Part shown: positions 1 to 9,237 of the stretch, in pieces
Position numbering within the stretch: the stretch's first letter is position 1
Layout: the number at the start of each line of letters is the position of its first letter
Assembly (NCBI GenBank): GCA_004151065.3
Contig: NWUY0300018168.1
Coordinates: forward strand, 68,079-89,546
Length of the DNA: 21,468 nt
Direction of reading: 5' to 3'
DNA from: Larix sibirica
Lineage: Eukaryota; Streptophyta; Pinopsida; Pinales; Pinaceae
Position numbers and translations under genes: made by a program
Notes under the pieces: generated by a model
The model's database searches: none
Told to the model about the DNA's origin: nothing
What the model saw: only the letters and a program-made list of their open reading frames with translations

Positions 1-137
1 TTTCTTTCAATCTTATTTCTTTAAAAACATAATTTCAGCCCTGTTTTTCCTCTTTTTATTTCTTGACCAATTTCTTTTTAACCCTTAAAATAACTTTTTA
101 TTCTTTCTTTCAATCTTATTTCTTTAAAAACATAATT
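1..137 (+). repeat. 34-bp direct repeat, two copies
   Basis: Positions 1-34 and 104-137 are the same 34-bp T-rich string, beginning TTTCTTTCAATC. About 70 bp of related T-rich sequence separates them. The first copy starts at the window edge, so the array may extend further left. Confidence 0.75.
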
Positions 138-493
138 GCTGTATTTTTCCATTTCCATCTCCTTATAATTTGATCAACTTATTTGGTATCTTTTATTTAT
201 ATTTTTTTCCGTTTTGCACTTGTTCTAGCTTTTATTTACTTCTTTCATTTTATTTATCAAATTTCCCCTCCCTCTTCCTCTGCAACACTGCTAACATCTT
301 ATTGCCCTGACAATGAGTGTCACTCGAAATGTGTCAGTTGATAATCTTTCAAACAAATAAACTAAAAAAATCACTGACGATATAAATCTATTAGTCTTGT
401 AATTTGTCAACTCCAGGCCATAAAACCATTGTAATTTTGTGCTCTCCCACCTTTGTACTTAATCATCCATGGGCAGAGCCTGGGTAGATTGCA

Positions 494-932
494 AAAAACT
501 TGTATAATAAAGATATATATTGCAGTAAGCATGAAGGGGCATTGAAACACCAGACATTGAAGAGCTGTAGAATCTAATGGTTCTAAAGATGTCATTGTTA
601 AGTCACAAAGAAAACTATCATAATAGTGTTTGTTAGAACTGTTCTTTTACGTGGCATTTTGTAGCTGCAATTCAATGTTTGACCAGGAAAATACGAGTAC
701 AGTAACTGCATACTTAATTTCAGCTATTTATCAGCATTTCACTGGAGATTCGAAATGAATGTAAAAACTTGTATAATAAAGATATATATTACAAGTAAAA
801 CCATAAGTATGAAGGGGCCTCGAAACACTATACATTGAAGAGCTGTTGAATCTAATGGTTATTAAAATAAAATAAGGCCAACATAGGACAAATTGAAACT
901 TCTAAAGTTGTCACTTTTATGTTACAAAGAAA
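494..932 (+). repeat. Diverged direct repeat in the gene's 3' flank
   Basis: Copy 1 (about 494-614) and copy 2 (about 763-932) share long blocks: AACTTGTATAATAAAG, then a GTATGAAGGGGC-like block, then ACATTGAAGAGCTGT, GAATCTAATGGTT and a final CACAAAGAAA-like block. Copy 2 carries about 50 bp of extra sequence near its end. This looks like an old segmental duplication downstream of the syntaxin gene. No coding or terminal features identify it as a transposon. Confidence 0.7.
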
Positions 933-1200
933 TTGAGATTACAGAATGAATGTCTTCTGGAAAAAGAATAATATGTGGGAGATGCAATAAAAGAGTGCAT
1001 TACATAGTTTTCTCGAAGTTCCTTGTGAAAGGTAACTTCATCAGCTAAGTTAGGATAACAAGTGAATGAAACAACCCATGAGGATAAATGGTTTCTGACA
1101 TGACTGGCAAGACTTAAACTAGAATATTCTAAGCACTTTCCAAATAGGTTAAAAAAGATGCTTACCAGTTTGGTTGAGGTTGCCCAAGATCCAGACATGA

Positions 1201-1245
1201 AATTTTCAAGAAAACCAAACAAAACATAAATTTTCAAGAAAACCA
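1201..1245 (+). repeat. 17-bp direct repeat in the 3' UTR
   Basis: AATTTTCAAGAAAACCA occurs at 1201-1217 and again at 1229-1245, 28 bp apart and about 25-70 nt past the syntaxin stop codon. On the gene strand it reads TGGTTTTCTTGAAAATT, so the transcript would carry it twice in its 3' UTR. Confidence 0.75.
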
Positions 1246-1269
1246 GACTAGTTCTCCAAACTTAACTTA

Positions 1270-1440
1270 TTAAGCTTGTTTGCTTTGCCACGGCTTAATA
1301 ACTCCAACAACAATTACAGCTACAATGATTAAAAGAATTATGATGGCAATGCACATCCACTTCCTTGAATTCCGCTGTAAAGTCTTGGCCTTTTGAAGGG
1401 CAACAGTCCCTGATTGCACATGGTCCACAGCATTTGATAC
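1270..1440 (-). CDS. SYP132: Qa-SNARE syntaxin (SYP132-like), last coding exon: end of SNARE helix and membrane anchor
   Basis: This exon encodes the end of a plasma-membrane syntaxin, which pairs with other SNAREs to fuse secretory vesicles with the plasma membrane. On the minus strand it translates to 56 residues plus TAA. The order is [11 protein letters not shown], the closing turns of the SNARE helix; then a basic stretch RNSRKW (residues 23-28) next to the bilayer; then about 20 hydrophobic residues of the C-terminal transmembrane anchor (about 29-48); then the tail KPWQSKQA. The VSNAVDHVQ block and the RKWMCIAI entry into the anchor fit the plant SYP13 class better than the SYP12 class, from memory of these families. 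The acceptor reads CTTTCTTCAG just before 1440, so the exon starts in phase 0 and continues the 20202-20267 exon. No stop or frameshift interrupts it. The subfamily symbol is inferred; the syntaxin call is firm. Confidence 0.93.
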   Translation of the reverse strand, partial: VSNAVDHVQSGTVALQKAKTLQRNSRKWMCIAIIILLIIVAVIVVGVIKPWQSKQA

Positions 1441-2208
1441 CTGAAGAAAGTCATTCCATCGTAGACCCTATATTAGCAAAAGGATTTGTAGACATAATAT
1501 TAAAGCATATTAGCATGCCAATGCATGTGATGGTTTCTGATCCACAAATTCATATAAATAATCCGACTATCAATAACATTACTTTCTTATATTCAATGTG
1601 GTAGAAAATGTATAATGCAAAAAATGAAGCTCACCCCTGAAAATTCTGTTCCCAAATAGAAGTATTTGAAATATCATATGTCTTGACTCTATGAGGTGAC
1701 AAATTCAGCCAAAATTAACTAGATGTCACTGCCTTGCAGCCATAAGCAAGGGTTCTCCCAATGCAAGCAGTGAACAATAATATCCTCGAAAAATCATACC
1801 CTCTAGCCTTCTAGGAATGACCCTAGAGTCTATTTTTCTATTCTATGGTGGGCAGAGCGCCCAGAGTCTACCATAACTGTTCATAGTCATCAGAACAGAT
1901 TGTCAAAATAGTTTTATGCGAAGTAACAACTTTCTGTGTCATAGACTTATTCATTTGTCCTCTTCCAGGCCAAATTCGAGAGCTTATTATTTATTATTTA
2001 ACCAAAAAATCTTATTTAAGAGAACAAATTTGTATTACCAATACACGACAGCTGATAATTTCACTCTGGAAATGTTGGAAATCTCCTATAAAATATCAAA
2101 TAAAGCTAAACTTTGACAAAACAGAAAAGGGTAATCAAGGGAAGGCGGAAAGATGGGTGGGGCTGTTAAGAGACTACAAAAGCAACATCATAATCATTTA
2201 TATGGAGA
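1441..2208. other. Intron sequence without recognisable features
   Basis: No supported gene or element is seen. A short GC-richer patch near 1845-1870 (GGGCAGAGCGCCC) can form a small hairpin. Open frames on either strand are short and without domains. Confidence 0.5.
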
Positions 2209-2274
2209 TTAAGGGTAAAAACACCAGCAGCCAGCTGGAAGCAAAAGCCTTGACTGATGGAATACTAAAACCTG

Positions 2275-2331
2275 ATTAAAACGTGGAATAAGGAATATAG
2301 TAGAAGAGGGAGATTGACTAGTCATCGACAT
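2275..2331 (-). pseudogene. Copia gag N-terminus remnant
   Basis: Downstream of the Copia-like LTR and primer-binding site on the same strand, the minus strand encodes MSMTSQSPSSTIFLIPRFN. This resembles the serine-rich start and the 'PRF.G.NY..W' entry typical of Ty1/copia gag polyproteins. The family signal ends around 2275 and the rest of gag is absent. It is too short to stand alone; the call rests on its position after LTR and PBS. Confidence 0.4.
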
Positions 2332-2399
2332 GATGCATGAGGAATTGGATTTGAAGTTAGACAACCCATTAAAATTGTTAAAAGAGGCGACCTCAGCAA

Positions 2400-2412
2400 G
2401 CATCAAATACCA
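2400..2412 (-). other. Primer-binding site of the Copia-like element
   Basis: The minus strand reads TGGTATTTGATGC, three bases after the LTR end. It is a decayed version of the TGGTATCAGAGC site complementary to the 3' end of initiator methionine tRNA, used by many plant LTR retrotransposons to prime minus-strand DNA. Confidence 0.6.
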
Positions 2413-2415
2413 CAT

Positions 2416-2650
2416 TGTGAAGAGAGAAAAAAGCCTTTATTATTAATGTTGCAACGGTACACCTCTCACACACCTATCATGACTCACATTACATATTTAT
2501 AGCATACCTAAGTTGTTAAAGTGGTTTAACCACCTAACACCTAACTATAACATCAAAATTATAACATTACATTGACATCATGTCACTAAGATAAAGTGAC
2601 TTGTACAAATTGTTTAACTTAGATATTATTGGAGTGTTAATGCTCCAACA
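2416..2650 (-). mobile_element. Copia-type LTR, 235 bp
   Basis: On the minus strand it starts TGTTGGAGCATTAACACTCCAA and ends TCTTCACA, the TG...CA boundaries of an LTR. Length fits Ty1/copia LTRs. An AATAAA-type polyadenylation signal (TAATAATAAAGGC) lies near its 3' end. A GAAGGGGG polypurine tract sits immediately before it and a tRNA-Met-type primer-binding site follows three bases after it. Normally a polypurine tract marks the 3' LTR and a primer-binding site marks the 5' LTR, so having both is odd. No second LTR copy was noticed in the window. Confidence 0.72.
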
Positions 2651-2830
2651 CCCCCTTCAACACAAAAATATTATTTATCAAATTTCCACTGCCCCACCCA
2701 ACATCCCCCTTCAACACAAAAATTTATCAAATTTCCCCTGCCCCTCCCCACCAACCCCTTAATGTCACCCAACATGAAATTAATATTTATCGAATTTTAC
2801 CCTCGACCACAGAACCCCTTCAAAAACAAT
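2651..2830 (-). repeat. C-rich tandem repeat containing repeated polypurine tracts
   Basis: About three degenerate units of 50-60 bp begin near 2651, 2705 and 2756; a partial one begins near 2815. Each starts with a C-run followed by TTCAACAC or a variant, then an A/T-rich TTTATCAAATTT core. On the minus strand the first two units each end in TTGAAGGGGG, which is exactly the polypurine tract abutting the Copia LTR. This looks like tandem amplification of the 3' untranslated end of the Copia element. Confidence 0.6.
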
Positions 2831-2874
2831 AATTCAAAATTTTATAAATTGAAGATCAATACAAAATCTGTTTA

Positions 2875-3690
2875 TGGCTAGCTCTTTCAAATAAGATACA
2901 CACTTGGTACAATGCTCAAAAAGAGGCTGGAATGGTCCAAGTAGATGTATTATGAGCAAAGCCGGATTATGAAACAGTGGACCACCTTTTTGTAACTTGT
3001 CCTTTCTCAAACTCAGTTTGGACTGAAGTTTTGATATTGGTCAAAGGTACAGTATCCTTGAAGCAAGGTACTCTGCAGGATAATTTTCAGAGGTAGGTTT
3101 CAAACAAGGCTGTATCAGATCATAGAGCTTTACCTTGATATGTTTTATGGGGCCTCTGTCAGGAAATATGACGTTTCGGGATAAACAATCAACTATAGGA
3201 CAGGTGGCTTACTCCATTAGGATGTCTGAGAAAACTGGAAAGTTCTTACAAAGGAAACTAAAGCATCCAGATTACACTACTTCTTTGCCTGGGGTTTCTT
3301 TGATTGTGCCTGCCAAGAAACTCCAGGTAAGTGTGGGGATGGAGTCATTCTTCATATTTCTTCCTTGCATTTTTTTCATTAAAATATGGAGCTGGTACAG
3401 GAACAAACAATAGAGCTAAGCTGCTTGCCTTGTGGATAATATTGAAAGCAGCTTCAGATAAAGGCATTAGGAAGTTTCAAGTGCTGGGAGATTATAAATT
3501 ACTGATGAACTGGGCAAACGACACATGTCATCTCACAAATCTAGCTCTGGGACCTATTATACATAGAGTTCTGGAGATAGAACAACAATTTGATTTATCT
3601 CTTTTTCCCATATTTATAGGGAACTCAATACAAAAGCAGACTCATTATCACATGCTGCTCTTTCCTTGGAGGAAGGTGCCTTGATGACTC
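2875..3690 (+). pseudogene. LINE ORF2 C-terminal remnant (zinc-binding RT tail and RNase H)
   Basis: This is the end of a plant non-LTR retrotransposon polyprotein, on the opposite strand to the host gene. Around 2899-3011 two frames give the zf-RVT region: RGWNGPSRCIM, then ETVDHLFVTCPFSNSVW. The second cysteine of its CxxC pair is Ser. From about 3376 a frame reads YGAGTGTNNRAKLLALWIIL and then FQVLGDYKLLMNWAN, an RNase H (RVT_3-type) domain that would remove RNA from RNA-DNA hybrids. The Asp of the GD(S/Y)K motif is kept. The usual Glu after NNRA is Lys, which should abolish catalysis. After a further frameshift near 3620, ELNTKADSLSHAALSLEEG supplies the domain end. Several frameshifts and a stop at 3092 mark it as dead; the N-terminal endonuclease and RT are missing. 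Confidence 0.8.
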
Positions 3691-4958
3691 TGTAATTCAA
3701 AGATGCTGAAATTTTGTCTGCTTCCCAGATTTCTACCTTTTGATTTGAAAACAAAACTGCCTTTCTGAAAAGATTTTGGGGGGTATAAGATCCAGGGTCC
3801 TTTTGGGATTCTTCTGTAATGTTGAAAAAATTGACTGGTCTCTTAGATAGACCATTGCATGGCTTCAAGATGATGGTAATAAGTAGAAGAAGTGATAGGA
3901 GTAGGACCTAGTCTCTTTTTTGTTTGGAATTGGAAGCCATGAGGCTCAGACAATGTATATTTTGATTTCTTGCTAGAAATATCAAATATCTAGCTTTTTT
4001 TCTTGGAAAAAAGACTACAAAATCTGTCAATGTGAGATCGCATATGGTTCTACCACCAACCATCAAGGGACCTGGGCAACCAGTCGTAGTGCTTGCTGGT
4101 GTTCTACAATAGTGACTTGGTTACATGTAATATCTTCTACTTTCCTTCATCTCAAGATCCTGGGACTTCATGAGTGCTCCATCAGAGTATCGTATCCTTC
4201 ATTTTTTAAGGCAGACTTTTACCAAATCCACCTAACTTCCTAAGCAATACTCCAATTCAGTAGATCGCCATCTCCTTGTACATTGAAGGCAGGATTTTAG
4301 TCGGACACACCTTCACAAGTGGAGCATTCCAATTAATATACCCTTTTGCCTGGAAATTGTTAACAACTACTCAACATGGATAGTATGGATTCAACATTAT
4401 TGACCAACCTTTTTTTACTTCCTTCAGATAAAACAGACTATGGAGTAAAGTTGTAAACTGAAAATGTTTATTGCAGGTCTTCTGGAAGAATGTGTTCAAT
4501 TATTGGGATAAATAATGCATTTTAATCATTGTGACCAAAAGAAGTATCTTCATCCTAGGCTTGAGATTTATACATATGTACCAAAATATATACCAACTCT
4601 GCCATGATACGATCACATATGCAATAAAGATTGAACGACTGAAGAATCCTATCTATCTCAAGATAAGATCAATTATGTCCACATTTCTTCTGGTTTTCAT
4701 GAAGGTCAGGAAGTGCCCTGATGTCTACAAACAAGGCATTATTTTCCATATGTCCTCAGAGCATGAGTGTTCCTTACAAGCATTTTTGCAAGTACTAATA
4801 TGGGCATGTTACAGTATATTCTAATAGTTCTTTTGTCCTATGTCAACCTCGTGATCTGAAATTTGTGGGTGTGGAACCACATGTGTGTTGTGCCTTCTTC
4901 ACGCCCTCCACAGTTTCAGAGAATTTATACCCACTTCATGCAATGTGGTTGTACGTCA
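3691..4958. other. Unassigned intron sequence between the LINE and gypsy remnants
   Basis: The first part may be the LINE 3' UTR, but no poly(A) tail was found. From about 3950 to 4860 the sequence has several open stretches, for example plus strand 4531-4824. I recognise no domain in any frame. It is probably decayed retroelement DNA, perhaps the 3' part of the minus-strand gypsy element whose RT lies at 4959-5560, but no RNase H or integrase motif could be read. Confidence 0.4.
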
Positions 4959-5084
4959 CTGGTGGGTTTTCCAAAGGGCTGCAAAAAATGACATTTTAGG
5001 ATTCAGGGATACTCTTGTTTCTCTACACCCGCTAAGCATCACTCTCAAGTCTACAATATGGCAGTTTAGGCAACCAAATAATGC

Positions 5085-5262
5085 CCAATCATCTAAATAT
5101 CTTCTTTTACATGGAACACATTGTCCACCCGCAAGTACTTAAACGAGAGTGGGATTGCAAAGTCAAACATGTCACAAGCAAGATTTGAACCTGAGTGGAG
5201 AGGATAACAACTTCTCTTAACCACCCATGCTAGAGTCAATTGACATCCAATCATCTAAATAT
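5085..5262 (-). mobile_element. tRNA-derived SINE (body 5101-5246) with 16-bp target-site duplications
   Basis: A 146-bp body is flanked by two perfect copies of CCAATCATCTAAATAT (5085-5100 and 5247-5262). Read on the minus strand, 14 nt from its 5' end it has a pol III A-box-like TAGCATGGGTGGTTAAGAG (A box proper 5221-5232). After about 30 nt it has a B-box-like GGTTCAAATC (5182-5191), the spacing of a tRNA-like head. The tail ends GTAAAAGAAG rather than in a long poly(A). Removing body plus one duplication rejoins the gypsy RT frame through its YLDDW codons. The class is firm; the SINE family was not identified. Confidence 0.85.
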
Positions 5263-5441
5263 ACCTCAAACAAATTAAGAATAAAATTCTTGAAATACAT
5301 TGGTCCTTGAAAAACATGCCGGTGCATTAACTAGACCAAAAGGTATCCTTTTGTATGCATATCCTCCCCACTCAATGGCAAAAGTGGTGAGTGGTTGGTC
5401 CTTTTCCATTAAAGATATTTGATTATACCCTGAATACCAAT

Positions 5442-5557
5442 CTGAGAATCAATATATCTCTCTAGCTGTTACACCTTCTAAGACTTACTCTGTCAAACCC
5501 ATCTGAAAATCAATATATCTCTCTAGTTGCGACACCATCTAAGACTTGCACTGTAAA
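5442..5557 (-). repeat. 61-bp tandem duplication in the gypsy RT fragment
   Basis: Units start at 5442 and 5503, each opening CTGARAATCAATATATCTCTCTAG and ending near CTAAGACTT(A/G)C. Sixty-one is not a multiple of three, so the duplication shifts the RT frame. The copies differ at several sites, so the duplication is old. Confidence 0.75.
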
Positions 5558-5560
5558 AGG

Positions 5561-6705
5561 TGTAACACTCCATTTTTTACCTTGAAATGTAATTATGTAT
5601 GTAATAAAGAAATGGCTAGAAGTCGAACATAAATGGTCTAGGATGACCAAAGATATTGTAATTATGTACATATAATTATAATATAAAAATCCCCTACACC
5701 TACAAACAAAGAAGGACGAAGAAGAGATGGGGAGCTATCATTCCACAAGTGGGGCAAGCGAAAGCAGTCCAAGGGGAGAGGACCTTAGTGAATTATTTAC
5801 CTAATTCAACCTTATTCGAAAAGCTTAATTAGTGAATTTACCCTAAGGTCCCTAAAACCATGATTATGAGAGTGGCTTAATTAAACTTTACTTATTAATT
5901 ATCCTAAGTTGAGATTAAAGGGAAAAGCATGGGCTCCTCACAAGTGCAATGTGGCAAGTTCTAAAAATGCAAATCCAAGGCTAGAAATTGAGCTTAGAGC
6001 ACTCTTCTTGCAATCATTCTTGCTGGTATGAGTTGGGAAAGAAGGGGAAAACAATAGTTATATTGTTAACTGTATTTCTATGAAATCTTATGAAAATTGC
6101 CATGGGGAGTTGGTGCTAATGGTTACTATGCCATTGTGAGAGAAAACTTGGCCTACAAGTGAGAATCCATGGAGTCCAGGTAGTGACACTCTCTGTCCAG
6201 CGTATGTTAAAGCACTGGAAGGGAATTGGAATAGCCTGAGGGGACTGCATGCAAAGAAGGGGATCGCATTCCATGTGTTGTGCAAACAGAGGGAGAAGAG
6301 TGTTGGTTGACTGGGATAGTTATAGAGGGGGTTTTGGCACTAGAGAGTTATCTAAGTTGTGGGTTGAGTAGAAGCCTTAGGAGCTTCACCCTTGTGGATG
6401 GATAGCCTCAGCTCAAGGTTTTGTTCTATTTATATTACAGTTTTGCATTATTCATTTTACAGTTTGGGCATTCCTATGTGTATGATGTTAAGTATCATAA
6501 TTATGGTTGTATGCATGGTAGAAATAGAACTGCATTCATGTATGGTCTTGTAATCAATAATTAAGGTTGTTGTAGCATGCTTTCACTAATAATACCTACA
6601 GTCATCTATTTAGAATTGATTTTGGTATCAAAAGGCAAGCCGCAAGTCGAAAGGAAATTGGAGTACCCCATCACCTCAACAGTGCTACAAGGGTGGTTGG
6701 GTACA
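5561..6705 (+). mobile_element. LTR of a second retrotransposon, about 1.15 kb
   Basis: It starts TGTAACACTCC, a common plant LTR start, exactly where the gypsy RT reading ends. It ends near GGGTACA, nine bases before a tRNA-Met-type primer-binding site, TGGTATCAGAACGC at 6714. No coding region is expected or seen. No second complete copy and no 5-bp target duplication could be located, so the 5' boundary rests on the terminal motif and on the break in the older element. The 3' part from 6141 onward is tandemly duplicated together with the primer-binding site. Confidence 0.6.
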
Positions 6706-6713
6706 TTGTAGAG

Positions 6714-6730
6714 TGGTATCAGAACGCTAG
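6714..6730 (+). other. Primer-binding site, first copy
   Basis: TGGTATCAGAACGCTAG matches the initiator-tRNA-Met primer-binding consensus TGGTATCAGAGC, apart from a one-base change near its end. It lies just after the LTR end at about 6705. Confidence 0.75.
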
Positions 6731-7396
6731 ATTGCAACACTGGGATTGAATGGGCTAGAAAACGTGGCCTACAACTGAGAATCCATGGAGTCCTGGCAGT
6801 GAGATTCTCTGGCCAGCCTATGTTAAAGCACTGGAAGGGAATTGGAATAGCCTGAGGGACTGCATGTAAAGAAGGGGATCCCATTCCATGTGTTGTGCAA
6901 ACAGAGGGAGAAGAGTGTTGATTGAGTGGGATAGTTATAGAGGGGTTTTGGCACTAGAGAGTTATCTAAATTGTGGGTTGAGTAGAAGTCGTAGGAGCTT
7001 CACCCTTGTGGATAGATAGCCTCAACTCGAGGTTGGCCTCCATCAAAGAAAAGATAAATGTGACAGAGTGCCTAAGGTTGGGAGGAACATCCTTCATTTA
7101 CAGCCAATTGGAGGAACATTCTCTATAAAGATAAGTGTTCTAATTATGTTATGAATTGCTCTATTTATATTACAGTTTTGCATTATTCATTTTACAGTTT
7201 GGGCATTCCTATGTGTATGATGTTGAGTATCATAATTATGGTTGTATGCATGGTAGAACTGCATTCATGCTTTCACTAATAATACCTACAGTCAGCTATT
7301 TAGAATCGATTTTGGTATCAAAAGGCAAGTTGAAAGGAAATTGGAGTACCCCATCACCTCAACAATGCTACAAGGGTGGCTGGGTACATTATAGAG

Positions 7397-7413
7397 TGGT
7401 ATCAGAACGCTAG
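7397..7413 (+). other. Primer-binding site, second copy
   Basis: This is the same 17-base string as at 6714, carried by the second unit of the tandem duplication. Two identical sites 683 bp apart in one element are unusual. Confidence 0.75.
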
Positions 7414-7439
7414 ATTGCAACACTGGGACTGAATGGGCT

Positions 7440-9237
7440 AGAATTTATGTGCACAAGACGAAATTATAATTGTATGTCAAATATTTGACAAAACGTCTCC
7501 GACTCCATGATAGAATTTGGGAAAACACAATGTTGATCTCGAAAATAGGCTTCTTGAAATCAGCCAACTCAACCTCCCACGAGGATAAACGGTATGTTAC
7601 CCTATGTTTAAAGCCTCCTACAAGTAAATATTAAGTTCCTATTCTCAAGAATCAAAGACTCTTATTCTCAAGAATCAAATACTCTTGTTGGTTTTTGTCA
7701 ATATATGGTTTTTGGTTTTATATGTAATCGACAAAAATACTAACAAGGAAATTAATTAAAATACAGAAAATGAAATAAGTAGAAACTGAAATATATGACA
7801 GCTGCAAGCATTCACAAGATATCATCATTCTGAAATATTTATGCTTTTAAAATGTGCTTTAATTGCTTGAAATAAAGTGCTTAGTACACATACCTTGCAG
7901 CAACATAAAGAAAGGAATATCTAAATCAAAAAAACTGTACATATCAGTTAAGTAAAGAAAATAATCAAGAGAATAAAATTATTTGGAAGAGTAAGGAGAG
8001 GGAAATGCAAGAGCCCAATAATGTTCTTTTATTGGAATGAAAAGCTCCCACAAAGTCTTTCTTTTCCAACAATATTTTAAAAGCCTCTGTGAAGGCTTGG
8101 ACCAAAGAAAACTCAAAACTATTCCCGATGTTTCTGGGACCGTACACAAAACAATGAAATAAACAGATCAATAAAGCAAAACACAACCTAAGCCGAGCAA
8201 TACAAGTTAAAATGTTGCTTCAAGTCTCTTATCTGCATATCGTGTCACTAATTAGCACCAGAAAATGATGTGTAACTTCTAAAACAACAAGCATGTACAG
8301 ATAAACAAAATACCTCTTTCAACACAAGCATAATTTTAACCTTACTTCATCATCCTCTATTACATTATGAACTTCCCCTGCTATCAACAAACATGTCAAA
8401 CCTATGGAAAAACAAAATGTGCAATGAGAATGAAAACTAACAGAAATTTCACTTTTCAAGCTCTCAGCATACCCATTCTCTCTCAAAATAATGGTCCCTG
8501 GGTAGCTTCCTCTCCTTCCTTTTACGCTTCTTCTAGGGCAATTACAGTTACAGCTGACCCTTTAGTTAATTATTAACAAACCAAAGTTTGTGAGACTATT
8601 ATCATCTCATTTTGTTTTCTCTTTTGTTTTAAAAAGAGGAGTGCTTTTTAATTTTGTTGGGGGATAAAGTAACACAGTTATTCAGCCTAGTAAAAATATG
8701 AGGTAAAAGAAAGAGGAAAAAGGGAGGGCATCCCATCTCACATTATCACCACAAGTCAATATCAACCAGTCATCAAGGGGGTTGAAATCTCGAGGCTCAA
8801 GCAACCTTATGCCTCCCATATGTTTCAATTTCCAAGTAGGGGCCACACATAAACCAAGAACTCTCAACACATCACAAGTAATAACAATACCTCCTCAAAA
8901 CAAGAGCAGTCAACCAATCACAAAGAATTCTGCTTGTCACTCCCAAAACAAGCATTTCAATTGCACCATACATACTAATCCAAATAACAGTAAAGCATGT
9001 AACATTGCATTCACTAGTCATCAAAATTATACCTGTAGTGTTTTCTAAAAAACCCACTCAAAAGAAGTAAGTCAGCTCAAAATGTACCACTTATACCAAT
9101 CCAAATATAGCCATGCATTAAACAAGTGGCAATTGTTCATTTCCATGTCAAAAATGCAATGCCCAGTCAAGTAAAATTAACCCAAAACCACAACACAGAA
9201 CACCATTAAACCCTCATTTTTTCAACAAGATGAAGTT
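7440..9237. other. Intron sequence, possibly retroelement leader then unassigned
   Basis: The first hundred bases after the second primer-binding site may be the leader and gag start of the LTR element (ATGTGCACAAGACG at 7446), but no gag motif can be read. The remainder shows only short open frames without domains, including minus 7965-8186 and both strands around 8680-9057. A 23-bp tandem duplication is listed separately. Confidence 0.4.
7641..7686 (+). repeat. 23-bp tandem duplication
   Basis: ATTCTCAAGAATCAAAGACTCTT at 7641-7663 is followed directly by a copy with one change (ATACTCTT end) at 7664-7686. Each unit contains the small palindrome TTCTCAAGAA. Confidence 0.8.

Larger units (their letters stand above)
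1..1269 (-). other. 3' UTR and downstream flank of the syntaxin gene
   Basis: This AT-rich stretch follows the stop codon of the minus-strand syntaxin gene at 1270-1272. No coding region is convincing. The longest minus-strand open frame (917-1237) has no recognisable domain and overlaps the expected UTR. The poly(A) site is not decided. Reverse complements of AATAAA occur only far downstream, in the T-rich 50-260 zone, so the 3' UTR may use a non-canonical signal. The stretch contains three separate short direct repeats, listed individually. Confidence 0.6.
4959..5560 (-). pseudogene. Ty3/gypsy reverse-transcriptase fragment, split by a SINE
   Basis: The minus strand encodes the palm of a gypsy reverse transcriptase. 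It reads SGYNQISLMEKDQPLTTFAI, then EWGGYAYKRIPFGLVNAPA, then after a one-base frameshift LNLFEVYLDDW, the YxDD catalytic signature. It resumes after the SINE with ALFGCLNCHIVDLRVML and SLNPKMSFFAALWKT. A 61-bp tandem duplication (5442-5557) disrupts the upstream part, and stop codons occur near 5283 and in the duplicated zone. The fragment stops abruptly at 5560, where an LTR begins on the other strand, so the later element probably cut it. Gag, protease, RNase H and integrase are not visible. The SINE at 5101-5246 sits inside this span. Confidence 0.82.
6141..7439 (+). repeat. Tandem duplication of LTR tail, primer-binding site and leader
   Basis: Copy 1 (6141-6756) and copy 2 (6757-7439) are collinear and highly similar over their whole length. 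Both begin AGAAAAC(T/G)TGGCCTACAA and end GAATGGGCTAGAA. The junction shares the short string AGAA, which suggests a microhomology-mediated duplication. Copy 2 carries about 125 bp (about 7034-7158, from GGCCTCCATCAAAG) absent from copy 1. Copy 1 has about 44 bp near 6525-6575 absent from copy 2. Confidence 0.88.

Noticed and set aside
917-1237. 106-codon minus-strand open frame
   Set aside because: It lies directly after the syntaxin stop codon, has no domain, and overlaps the 3' UTR and its 17-bp repeat.
1365-1604. Plus-strand open frame over the last syntaxin exon
   Set aside because: It is the antisense shadow of the exon at 1270-1440; the minus strand has the conserved syntaxin residues and proper splice sites.
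4531-4824. 97-codon plus-strand open frame
   Set aside because: No family is recognised and there is no splice or retroelement context on that strand, so it was not reported as a gene.
7641-7686. CRISPR-like or minisatellite array
   Set aside because: Only two adjacent copies exist with no spacers, and the sequence is a plant intron; a simple tandem duplication is enough.
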